Source of the DNA: Chondrus crispus
Taxonomy: Eukaryota; Rhodophyta; Florideophyceae; Gigartinales; Gigartinaceae
Direction: 5' to 3'
Assembly (NCBI RefSeq): GCF_000350225.1
Contig: NW_005178701.1
Span: forward strand, 248,001-312,000
DNA: 64,000 nt
Of the stretch, positions 1 to 9,196 are shown piece after piece. A program made the translations under genes and the position numbers. Each line of letters starts with the position of its first letter. Position 1 is the stretch's first letter. The notes under the pieces were generated by a model that saw only the letters and a program-made list of their open reading frames with translations, did no database searches and was not told the origin of the DNA.

Positions 1-458
1 TCACTCACAGATATTTCATTGGCTCGGGCATAAAGGATTGATTTAGGGTAAAATGAGCTGTCAGAGAGATTGGAAACCTGAGGAATGAAGCTAACTGGCC
101 AGTTTTGTACCATATTCCGTGCCCCCCCTTTACGGGAAGTAATGTTTTTCTTTTAAAACCCCGCATTGTCCCAAGCAGAGAGACAAACCATTGTAAAGTA
201 TGTTAAGCAGACAACATTCATGGGGTAAAAGGCTTTCGAATGACCCCTTCCAGAAAAGTATAATTTGGAAACATCTTTTTTAAATTAACTTAAAAACTAC
301 TTCCCCTTGCCTAAATGAGGTCAGACTGGTGGTGATGGATGCTCTGCGTTTGCTAACCAACTCGGAGGAGATACAGAATCTCTGGCCGTACTGGATCAGA
401 GAAACCCCGAATTTTCATTTATTGGGCGGCAATACACAGATTTTTAGAAAAAGGTCTA
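1..458. other. Unassigned left flank
   Basis: No convincing coding region or repeat is visible. The stretch is AT-rich with runs of A and T. It borders the TA target site of the pogo-like element that starts at 459. Confidence 0.4.
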
Positions 459-2514
459 CAAGGGAGGTCTCTTAATTAGTGCACTTTTAGTTAGTGCATA
501 TTGGACTTTAATGCACCCTCTGATAGCTTGGCACGACTTTGTACAGATGTTCACGTATGTTCACGGGAGCACAATGGTCGTCGCCGTCCGTAGAGATCGG
601 GTTCCGTTCTATTACAGATCCCAGCAACCTTATGCATCTTCGAACAACTAATCACACAATGAACACAACTGAACCAGCATCCAGAGCGTCAAGAACCCGC
701 CTTAACCTTTCGCAAAAGGAGGAGGTGCTGCGGCGACTTTCACAGGGTGCTCGGCACGTCGATTTGCAGCGTGATTTCAACTGCTCTCCAAGAGCGATAT
801 GCAACATCAAGGCCCAAAAGAAACACATCGAACGGGTTCTTCAATCACAGCATAACACTTTGGTGAAGGCTGTTTATCCCATTCAGTTCCCGGAAATCGA
901 GGATCGCCTCTTTCGCTTCGTGCATATCACACGCTCCGCAAAATTGCCCCTCTACATCTCAACGCTTTAAACAAAAGCTCACAATATACGCGACAACTTG
1001 GTTAACGTCGTGAAAGACGAGCAGACGCGAAAGAAAATAAGTTTGTTCCAAGCTTCAAGTAATTGGGTTCTCGGGTTTACGAAAAGACATTCGATGCGAA
1101 GTATCCGCTTGCACGGGGAAGCAGGAAGCGTGCCTGTTAATGTCGTTTACTCCGGAATTGCACGCCTTCGTTGGCAGCTTCAAGACTATGATGCAAACTG
1201 CATCTTCAACCTGGACGAGACGGGCCTGTTTTTATGTTGTTTCCGAAACGAACCTATGTTCTTCCAGGAGAGAACCGCAAGAATCTTAGAGGTACAAAAG
1301 ACATGAAAGCCAAATCGTGCGTCTCTGTTTATGTCTGTTCGGACGGTACTGGTCTGCATAAAGTGCCGCTGGCCATCATTGGTATCGCCCAGAACCCCCG
1401 TTGTTTCCGCAAAAGACCACCGGCAGTGCCGTACTTTAGTCAGCGAAACGCTTGGTCTGACTTTGTCACGTATCGGCTTTGGTTCGGGGAAGTGTTCCTT
1501 CGTCCGCCAGCATACTTCAAAGAAGGTTGCCCTGATTATGGATAACTGCGGCCTCACGCTACAGACGTACTGGATGTGAACGGTCAAGTTTCTATTTTGA
1601 CGCTACCGCCGAACTGCACATCCCTTTTCCAGCCGATGGACATGGGTGTGATTGCCACCCTGAAGGCAAAGTACAAGAGCAGACTTTTAAAGAAAATTCT
1701 TCACGCCATAGAAGAGAGGGAGAATCTTAGAAACGCGGCGAAAGGTATGAAGGCTGGGATGAAGGGGCTCGACGAGGGCCACGACCCGCACATGCTTGAC
1801 CTCACTGAGCTTTTTAAGGATGCCTGGGACGACTTAACGGTGAGGACTGTCGCCAGACGTTGGGGGAAGGCTAACATTTTTCCGTGCGGTTTACAAGCTG
1901 ATCTAGTTAGTGAACACGGTAAGAATTCATTGTATGGTCGAAGGGCGTTGGACGAAGATGTACGTAAGCTTTGTACGGTACTATCAGAGTTGAAGGTCTC
2001 TGCCCCTCACCAGAGCGATATCGCACAACAACTGCTTTCTATTGATGTGCAGGACATGGAGCTTGTTGCTAACTGGGAAGCGGTCGAAGAGGATTCAGAA
2101 GTTCTACAGGCTATGTTAGACGATTGCATGGAGGATGTAGGAGCCGAAGAGGGCTGTACGGGAGAAGAAAAGGACTCCAGCAACGGTGAAGAGTCAGAAG
2201 AAGGGAGTGAGTCCGGCGGAGGGGGAGCTACCGTGACATGGATGGGTGATGTGGTTCGAGCCGTTGCGCAGGCAGAGCGATATTGTGAGGATTTGCGTGT
2301 TACGGAGGCGTCCTACCATTTACGTCTCGCTAAGCGAGCGTTGAGCCGTGTCTATAATGAACACACGAAGCGTCAGCGACGGCAGACGCGGGTAACGGAA
2401 CATTTCGTTGCCCCGTAAACTACTTTTTAGCGAGCCTCTTAGATAAAGCACATTGAAGATAGTGCACAAAGAATGCGCATGGCACGGGGGTGCACTAATT
2501 GAGGGGGTCGCCTG
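459..2514 (+). mobile_element. Decayed pogo-like (Tc1/mariner superfamily) DNA transposon
   Basis: The ends are imperfect inverted repeats. The left end reads inward to AATTAGTGCAC (about 474-484) and the right end carries its complement at 2491-2501. Outside both ends lies a TA dinucleotide (457-458 and 2515-2516), the usual target duplication of this superfamily. Further TAGTGCA motifs sit just inside both ends (about 490-500 and 2460-2466), as expected for subterminal transposase-binding repeats. The length of 2056 bp suits a pogo element. The single gene inside is broken by frameshifts, so the copy is not autonomous. Confidence 0.75.
659..2418 (+). pseudogene. Broken pogo-type transposase (CENP-B HTH plus DDE_1)
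   Basis: The gene encoded a cut-and-paste transposase of the pogo/CENP-B family. I chose the ATG at 659 because a psq/CENP-B-like helix-turn-helix follows directly (residues such as RLNLSQKEEVLRRL). Catalytic-core pieces appear in order but in different frames. FNLDETGLF near 1205 carries the first Asp. LIMDNCG near 1538 carries the second. QPMDMGV near 1632 carries the third. The C-terminal part (1576-2418) stays open and contains an acidic, Ser/Gly-rich tail. At least two or three frame changes between 970 and 1580 make it a pseudogene. The three catalytic Asp residues survive, so decay is moderate. Confidence 0.8.
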
Positions 2515-3044
2515 TATTTGGTAATTTCATAGGCACCAGAGAGAACCTGTAACGCGGACACGTGCACCCAGTGTTCGTACTTGGTTTTCCTCAGCGGCAT
2601 GCTTTCATAGGAGCGACTAGAACTGAGTTCCCAAATTAACCTTTTTTACCAAATATTACTTTTCTGGGGTGGTAATACTCATTTATTGAGGGCCGTTCCT
2701 AACTCGCAGTTCATCACAAAATTTTCTTCTCTTGACTCCCAGCAGTGCCTATCTCCCAGGCCTTTAAATTGAATTTTTCAAGAAAAGCGCTGTAAATGGT
2801 AGTACTGTACAGAGCGGAAAATGCTCTTGCAGGACGTCTACGTTTCACATCAGAGAAGCTGCTGCGATCCTTGGCAACGGCATTGGTTGCGATCCCGATT
2901 CACGAAGTAGCAATTATTTCTCGCGCTTGTTACAGGAACACCACCGAACTACTGCTGCCGTTCTACTCCATGCATCAATCCATTTGGGCAACAATGTTTC
3001 CTCGGCTGCTTTCAAATGGGACTCTCTCTCGATGCTCTGCACTC
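2515..3044. other. Intergenic, no gene seen
   Basis: Only short ORFs with no family resemblance are present. A TACTGTA heptamer occurs at about 2803. No terminal repeats were found here. Confidence 0.4.
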
Positions 3045-3300
3045 GATATGTGCGTCTTGCACACATTATGCTAACCATTCTCGCGTCCATCTATACCTTC
3101 GCTCACACCCCCCTTCTTTCACGTCATGCGGACCACCTCCCTCTCCGGTTTCCAACGCTGCCTCCTCCCTCCAAGCCCATTTCTTTCCACCCCTTCACCC
3201 CCCGCTTCTCCTCCGATTGCTGATCCCCCATTCGTCTTCTTCTTGGCCACCCTCCTCGTCTTCCTCTGCGTCCTTCACTTCTACCCCACCCGCCATCCAC
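3045..3300 (+). repeat. Direct repeat, copy 1 (upstream of Harbinger transposase)
   Basis: A C/T-rich block of about 230-250 bp matches 4695-4925 in the same orientation, with landmarks GATATGTGC, CCTTCGCTCAC, TCATGCGG, TCTCCTCCGA and ATTCGTCTT in the same order. The two copies bracket the Harbinger transposase. Divergence is substantial, so this is an old duplication rather than a fresh LTR pair. Confidence 0.65.
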
Positions 3301-3329
3301 CACTGCCCCTCCCCACGCCATATTTCGTT

Positions 3330-4623
3330 ATGGAAAAAGGGCAAGTTCTGAGAAAAAACCACAGTCCCACAACGCGGCAAAGAGTAAGGAACAACTACAA
3401 AAATACAGTTTTTGCAGCCATTGCAGCTTTGGCATTGGAAGACGAATCTCTGAACTCTGTGGCAGCTACGATAAAGTTGAATCAAATTGCCTATTCGCCA
3501 CTACGCGGTCCTCGCCGGGTGAATATTGTGCGAAACAGAACCAACATTTCGTTCGAAGAAAGTACTGCCATTTACAGTGATAAAGAATTCGAGAGGGCTT
3601 TTAGGATGAAAAGGTGTTCTTTCTACGAACTGCTAGAAATTTTAAGGGATGAGCTGAAGCGACGAGACACGCGTACGACAATTAGGCCAGCAGCGCGCTT
3701 GAGCATAACGCTGCGCCTGCTAACGGGAGGGAGTTACCTCGACGAAATGCGACATTACGGCATCGGAAGGACTTCTGTTTACGAAATTTTCAAGGATACA
3801 CGACAGTCCATTTTGCGAAAATTGCGGTTCCCAAATCCTCAACAAAGTGATGAAGAACTACAGCTCCTTGCCGATGAGTTCAAGTCTTCAAGGAGGACAA
3901 TCAGTCCTTTAGCAGGCTGCATTGGCGCTTTGGATGGAATTTGTATGAAGATCAAACAACCTGAATCTCGCCATGGCCTTGCAGGGCTTTACTGCAGAAA
4001 ATGTTCCTACTCTGTTCCTGTACAAGCGCTTGTCGATTCGCGGTATCGTTTTTTAATGGTTTCTGCTATGTGCAAGGGGACGACCCAAGATTCCTTGGCG
4101 CATTCGGTTTCATCGTTGGGAAGATACTTGGCTGCTGGTCTACTGAACAAAGACTACTGGGTGGCGGGCGATGAAGCGTACAGTTGCGACGAAAGTTTAC
4201 TAACTCCTTTTCCTGCTTCTATGATTCGTGGTCACCCGTATCGCGATTCGTATAATTTTTCAGTCTTCTTCACGTATACATGTTGAACAAGCCTTCGGAA
4301 TGCTTGTAAGTAAATGGAGAATTCTGCGTCAGTTGGAATATTCGTTGGAGGTTTGTATTGAAATCGTTATGGCCACGATGATGTTGCACAATTACTGCAT
4401 TGCCCGCAACGGTCGCCCGCACAGGATTAATAATTATTGCTCTAATTCTTTAGAGATATTACAAGAAGAGACGAGCGACTGGTACAGGATTGCGAAAGAA
4501 GACAACCTTGAGATGGTTGAGATGGTGCGGGATTCTCTAGAGGCAGACTCGAGGCGGGGTTCGTCGAAGAAAAGAGAGAAAATGGTTGCATTTCTGGAGA
4601 AACGAGGTATTCTTAGTCCTTAG
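3330..4623 (+). pseudogene. PIF/Harbinger transposase (DDE_Tnp_4), one frameshift
   Basis: The product is a Harbinger nuclease, which inserts at 3-bp targets. I took the ATG at 3330 as start because the protein-like composition begins there; the open frame upstream is only C/T-rich repeat. Visible core motifs are GALDG with the first Asp near residue 202, a QDS motif near residue 254 and AGDEAY near residue 280. The glutamate motif HVEQAFGML lies in the next frame at about 4280. A single-base change in the T-run at about 4255-4260 separates the two frames. The rest, including a C-terminal charged tail ending at 4623, stays open. A member of the same family lies at 11.1-12.5 kb. I found no clear terminal inverted repeats for this copy. 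Confidence 0.85.
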
Positions 4624-4694
4624 ATTTTTTTGAGTGCTTCTACAAGCATAAGAGCCGTCCATATTGGGCGGGGTGGTGGTGGGATAAACTGAGC

Positions 4695-4925
4695 ATTTGA
4701 TATGTGCAAGTACATAATTTCTGCGCGTCTATCCCTGCCTTCGCTCACTCCCTCCTTCCTTCAGGTCATGCGGTCCACCTTCCCCTCCTAATTCCTCCTC
4801 CCTCCAACCCCATTTCGTTCCAACCCTCCACCCTCGCTTCTCCTCCGAATGCTGATCCCCTATTCGTCTTTTTCTTCGCCACCCTCGTCGTCCTCTTCTG
4901 CCTCCTTAACCCCTACACCACCCGC
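4695..4925 (+). repeat. Direct repeat, copy 2 (downstream of Harbinger transposase)
   Basis: This is the partner of the block at 3045-3300, same strand and landmark order. It runs straight into the degraded ORF beginning near 4944, so the repeat may derive from the 5' region of that gene. Confidence 0.65.
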
Positions 4926-4943
4926 CACCGCCACTCTCACACC

Positions 4944-5838
4944 ATGCCTTACCCTCCTCTTTTTCCTCCGCTCTCCCGCTGGTCCCGCCCTCCACCGCCA
5001 TCCGCGCTACGCTCACCTCCCTCCACGACCAAGTCCTTTCCTACCCGTCTACCTGCTCTACTTCTCCCCCCTTCGGCCCATCTCCGGCGCGAAATTCACC
5101 CTCATCCACCACCAGCGCACCACACTGTTCCCTCTTCTCACATCGGTCCTCTCGTGCTCTCCCCCTGCCTGCACCTGCTGGCTGGCACGCATCTCTCTCT
5201 ACACGCGGTCTCCTGTCTCTCCGTTGCGCGGAGCCGATACGCCGAGCGCCCAGACGTGGCCGCCTTGTTCCTCTACCGCCCTCACCTCCGAGTGCGCGCC
5301 TCATCCACCGACCCGGACCACCTCGCCCACGGAGCGCCGGCTCTTCCCCTTCCCGCAGCCGGCCGCTGACGCCTTCCTGAGCCAACTCTCGCACGACACC
5401 CTTGCCTTCGTCCCCAAACACGCCCTGCACCCTCACTTCTGGCTCCTCTTCACCGAATGGCTCTCCCACCTCTGCTCCGACTGGTACATGTACCCAGCCG
5501 GCCCCAGCCTCGACCGCACCCCGGTCGGCCGCTCGGCCCTCTTGGAGTCCAACTGGATTCAAGCCCTGTGGAAAGTTCGGTTCTCCAAGTCCCTGCACGA
5601 GTTCAAGGTCGGCGTTTGTAGCTGTAGGGGGTGTAAGGGCCCAGGGGGGTCGGGCGCGTATAGTGGCGGTTTCGTCAATGTCAAGGAAAACGGCGGGGCA
5701 GCAGAGCAAGGGCGACGTCGGACCGAGCGTGACTGTCGGCCGTGGCCCGGTAAGGGGGGGCGCGTTTGCAGTCCCATGGTGGACGCCTCAACCAAGCCCT
5801 CAGGCGGTATCCTCCGCCGTCACTGCCGTCGCTTGTAA
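4944..5838 (+). pseudogene. Degraded unknown coding region
   Basis: No family was recognised. Protein-like stretches occur in more than one plus-strand frame. One frame reads plausibly from about 5130 to 5369. Another, from about 5340 to 5620, is rich in Trp, His, Phe and Tyr (for example HPHFWLLFTEWLSHL and WYMYPAGPSLDRTPVG). The shift between frames suggests a broken gene rather than one clean ORF. The first part is C/T-rich low-complexity sequence. The reverse strand is also open, probably because of the biased base composition. It could be a captured or decayed host gene; I cannot name it. Confidence 0.3.
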
Positions 5839-6326
5839 TTTTCCCACATAATTTCTTTCCACGCCCTCATTCCATCCTTCTCATGACGCGCAATCCTCCT
5901 TGCTCCCTCGTCCGCCGCCTTCTATCTTCTCGCAATTCCTGGCCTCTTTTCCTCCACTCCCCTCCATCCCTCACATACCTCCTTCCTGCCCAGTCTCCCT
6001 GTTTCCAGCCGCCTTCACGCCTCAACCCCAAACAACCCCAAATATCTGCGTGAGCATGCGGGAGCCCGCTTCGCCGTAGTGGTTACCGTAGACGCGGTGC
6101 CATTGAACGAAGCGAACATGTGTTCTTTCTCCAGGAGGCCTGCGCAGGCTCGCAGTGGGGGGAAGGGTCGCTAACCGAGGCGAGGGAGAGTTCGAGATCT
6201 CACAAACGGACGCTGCCCTTTACTCTCACTATATTCCATTACGAATGCACCCGCGGCAAGTTCTCCACGTCTGTTTTTGGATCCCACCAAATTACGGCGC
6301 GTCCGTGCGTGCGTCTCCTCCGCAGC
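5839..6326. other. Intergenic, no gene seen
   Basis: C/T-rich sequence followed by a mixed segment around 6050-6200. No open frame resembles a known family. Confidence 0.35.
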
Positions 6327-6572
6327 TTATTCGGGCCGGCGGCAAGTGCCACAAAAGCCGAGGCGCTTCCTTCGCTTACAGTGGACGATGTTACAGGTCT
6401 CCCAGGCGTCTAGGACGCGACGGCAGAGCTTGGCGCCGCCGCCGCGACCGGCGCACGGGCCGTGGAGCACCTCCGGGCGCACGCACTCGGAAACGTCCAA
6501 CCCGAGCATCGTCTCCGCGAACGGGACGCACAGGAGCAAGGCGGCAACGAGGAGGAAGACAGACTTAACCAT
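6327..6572 (-). CDS. Small secreted cysteine-rich protein
   Basis: An 81-residue protein starts at 6572 in a good context (ACCATGGTT). Residues 1-21 form a textbook signal peptide: a Lys near the start, a Val/Leu/Ala core and a small-residue cleavage region around FAETM. The mature part of about 60 residues has seven cysteines (positions 30, 40, 50, 60, 65, 74 and 77) and is basic near the C-terminus (CKRRKR, CRRPE). Such layout is typical of disulfide-stabilised extracellular peptides such as defence peptides or inhibitors. I recognise no specific family, and an odd number of cysteines leaves one unpaired or allows dimer formation. No intron is needed. A TATA-like box lies about 130 nt upstream. 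Confidence 0.6.
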   Translation of the reverse strand: MVKSVFLLVAALLLCVPFAETMLGLDVSECVRPEVLHGPCAGRGGGAKLCRRVLDAWETCNIVHCKRRKRLGFCGTCRRPE

Positions 6573-6698
6573 GGTGAGGGCTGAGATGAGGCGATGGTGC
6601 TACTGAGGTTGGATACGGCTGGAAACTGCTGGAAACTGCTGAAGATAGGCTATGTATGAAGGTGGGGGTTGGAGCGAGGTTCGCGAGTGTCGCTATTG

Positions 6699-6706
6699 CT
6701 ATTTAT
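6699..6706 (-). promoter_or_regulatory. TATA-like box upstream of the cysteine-rich protein gene
   Basis: On the minus strand the sequence reads ATAAATAG, about 127-134 nt upstream of the ATG at 6572. Between them is a small tandem GGAAACTGCT repeat (about 6619-6640). Position and sequence fit a core promoter; this is an inference. Confidence 0.35.
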
Positions 6707-6911
6707 CGCACACGTCCGGTCGCCTTCTTCGCGTCGTAGGCCGGCTGAAAGCAAGCTTGTGCACGTTTAAGCGGCTAGTGGTGCGCGCCGGTTTTCTGCA
6801 ACCGTGGTGTAGGGGAATCCGAAAGACAAAAGCACTTGCGATGTTGAATTTTTGCGAGCGTGTTTGAGCCAAACCTGCGTGGACTGTTCCCGAAAAGCGT
6901 CCTTACCAGCT

Positions 6912-7262
6912 GGGGCCTGCCAAACTCGAGGATCCTGCAATTGTACCGGAGCTTATTCAGGCCGGAGAGCATGAGCTCGGGGCGGTTTTCGCGAAGACCA
7001 AGCAGATCTGCAGCGAGCCACTCGACGTTGCCCTGGGTGGGGAAGAGGACGACCAATGCGCCTTGCGCGAGATGCCGGGCGATGAGGTCGCACACGACGG
7101 GAACGGCGAAGAACGGGAGCGGGAGGATGACGAAGCGAGTTTCCTAAAGGGCGGCGGGGGGGGAGGCGGTGATGAGATGCAGCTTGCCCGTGAGCGTGGA
7201 GCCGTCCGGCTGGTCTAGCGTGCTGCCGGTCGAGGCGGATAAGCGCTCGGCCTTGTACTGGT
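6912..7262 (-). pseudogene. Relic of an opine/octopine-dehydrogenase-like NAD-binding domain
   Basis: The minus-strand frame from about 7262 down to 6912 resembles the middle of the N-terminal Rossmann domain of octopine/nopaline-type dehydrogenases. A run like FVILPLPFFA is followed by GALVVLFPTQGNVEW and then YNCRILEFGR. The matching family pattern is a hydrophobic strand, an alanine/phenylalanine segment, a glycine-rich turn before an aromatic, then a conserved C-R-I near a Gly. An in-frame TAG at 7144-7146 interrupts it. No start, no nucleotide-binding first strand and no C-terminal catalytic domain are present. It ends abruptly near 7265, where the next element begins. I infer a truncated fragment left after transposon insertion or deletion. 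Confidence 0.5.
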
Positions 7263-7286
7263 GAGCACGAATTCACAACTTGTAAA

Positions 7287-8753
7287 CTATGACTCCCTAA
7301 TGCCTGCATCTCGCTTCTGCTTCTCGAACTTGTCGATAGCCTCTTCCAAACCCTGCTGACACATCTGAATTATGCGTTCACCAGCCCCAGCATCCTTTAC
7401 TCGTTTGAGGCGCAGAGTTCGCTTTTCGATCATTTCGTACCAGTCTTCGTTAACCATTTCGTCGGAGAGAGGCGTGGGATGTTTTCCTGTCACCTTTGTC
7501 GTACTATGCGCGCTGGCAAGCATTTCCCTTACCTCTACCCAGCTGTTTTGGGTCTCCACTTGCATTTCTTTTATCTCCTCACCAGCTTGCCCAAACGAAG
7601 AACTTCTTCTTTTCTTCCCGGATGAAGATGTAGATTTTACAGCAAACCCGTACCTCCCTCCTCCCTCCATTCCCGCAGCAAAAGTTTTCAAGCTGACATC
7701 CAGCAAAAAATGGTCGGGCTCCTTTGTATCTAGACGACATACGACGAAAAAAATCCACACACGTTTCATATCTGCTACTACAACATTTCCCTCCTTATCG
7801 TGTGGCCACAAATAGTTCCGGAAGCTCTCGGGGTCATTGTTACCAGACCTATTGTAGTACTCAAAGCGTTGAGTAAACATCGATCGCGTCCTCTGGTACA
7901 CATCCTTCAGCCTCTCAGCTGACCTTGCGCGAAGGGGAGGGTCTGCAGAACATACCTCTGGCACGGAAGTTGAAAAATCTTCCTCGTTCGATACAGATGC
8001 ATCATTGAAGCGCTTCGCTATTTCTGGGCAAAGATCTTCTCGAGTGAAGTTTGCAGGAAAATCTTCCAACGTAAGCGCATTGTTTAAATCTAAAAGCGCT
8101 TTTCGAGCATGCGAATCATCACGCAAAATGACACAGAGTCTCGCGAACTCAGAGAGCGAAAACAATGGAGCGTTCTTGGTGGTCGTACTTTGCCGAGATT
8201 TTGCATGTGCTATTTCCCCACCATTTCCGACGCCGCGGTCCCCACACTTTCTTAGAGCCTGTACAATATCCGTCAATGGAGGAGGTGAATCAGAATCATA
8301 TGCGCTTCTCTCGCAATCCTCAACAAATTTATGAAAGCTGCCACATTTTTTGTTTGATTGGCACGTCAACTCAAATGTATACCCATCTTTCCCCCTGTAC
8401 CGCACAAACAGATAATTGCGGTAGACGATGTCCATTTTGTTACCCCAAGTTCTCAGTTTCCATTCCTTTGCTATTTCGGCGTTGGCCTTTTTGGTCATTC
8501 TGGAAAAGAACGTAAAAAGTTTCGTACTTTCAGGTATGTCTTTGACACATGTATCTCCATCTGCCTGTAATAAAGCCGTCGGGTGCAGTGGAGAAGCATT
8601 GTCAGTGTAACTAGAGTAGCCGCATCGCGGTTCTTCCAAATTGGACGGTGGTGAGGTTATTTCATCTTGCAGCGCTTTTGGCAGTACAGTTCGCCTTGAA
8701 GATCGCCTTGGAGATCGCCGTGGGGATGGCCGTGAGACTGGCGCAATATCCAT
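7287..8753 (-). CDS. Transposon-associated accessory protein (unknown)
   Basis: The intact ORF encodes about 488 residues from the ATG at 8753. The frame is open 71 codons further upstream, but that part looks like untranslated leader. The N-terminus is arginine/serine-rich (RRSPRRSSRR). A Cys/His cluster, FELTCQSNKKCGSFHKF, lies after about residue 130 in a setting that resembles FLYWCH/WRKY-like transposon DNA-binding domains; that is a weak resemblance. The C-terminal 60 residues are highly charged and probably helical. It lies downstream of, and in the same orientation as, the DDE transposase at 9197-10477, with about 440 nt between them. This arrangement matches two-gene Harbinger-like elements, so I infer a DNA-binding partner. 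I could not fix the element's ends. Confidence 0.55.
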   Translation of the reverse strand: MDIAPVSRPSPRRSPRRSSRRTVLPKALQDEITSPPSNLEEPRCGYSSYTDNASPLHPTALLQADGDTCVKDIPESTKLFTFFSRMTKKANAEIAKEWKLRTWGNKMDIVYRNYLFVRYRGKDGYTFELTCQSNKKCGSFHKFVEDCERSAYDSDSPPPLTDIVQALRKCGDRGVGNGGEIAHAKSRQSTTTKNAPLFSLSEFARLCVILRDDSHARKALLDLNNALTLEDFPANFTREDLCPEIAKRFNDASVSNEEDFSTSVPEVCSADPPLRARSAERLKDVYQRTRSMFTQRFEYYNRSGNNDPESFRNYLWPHDKEGNVVVADMKRVWIFFVVCRLDTKEPDHFLLDVSLKTFAAGMEGGGRYGFAVKSTSSSGKKRRSSSFGQAGEEIKEMQVETQNSWVEVREMLASAHSTTKVTGKHPTPLSDEMVNEDWYEMIEKRTLRLKRVKDAGAGERIIQMCQQGLEEAIDKFEKQKRDAGIRES

Positions 8754-9196
8754 CACTTTGAAGGGGAGAGGGAGGGTTGAGAGAAGAGAGAGAAGAAGAA
8801 GGAGATTGGGGAATGAGGGGATTAGGAGAGGAGGAGAAGAGCGGTCCACGCAAGCAAATGGGCTCGATGGCCAGTGCAGTTGCAGTGGTGGTAGCCTGTA
8901 CATTCTGCCATGACCTTGCCACTCCCGCTTCATATGCTGCCGTGGAGTTGCTCCGTGAGAGTGCAATCCGGATCCGACGCGGAAAGTATTAGGTCTTTCC
9001 GCCAGTTATAAAGTATCTGGCCAAATACCGCATGGTTCATGAAAAACTTACACTTTTGGTATGATCGCAGGATGTCAGGGCAGCATACTGTGAATTCGAC
9101 CAAAGACCGCAACGTATAGCAAATGATTTTAATATTTTCCAAAACCCATCATAGGAAAACAACTGAGAAAGCAGTCACTGTTATACTTGGTAGTGC

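Noticed and set aside
5041-5709. Long open minus-strand frame
   Set aside because: It is an Arg/Gly/Glu-rich mirror of a C/T-rich plus strand and shows no domain character.
6050-6205. tRNA-like boxes (GTAGTGGTTA near 6077 and AGTTCGAGATCTC near 6189)
   Set aside because: The boxes are over 100 nt apart and neither the T-arm nor an acceptor stem pairs correctly, even allowing an intron.
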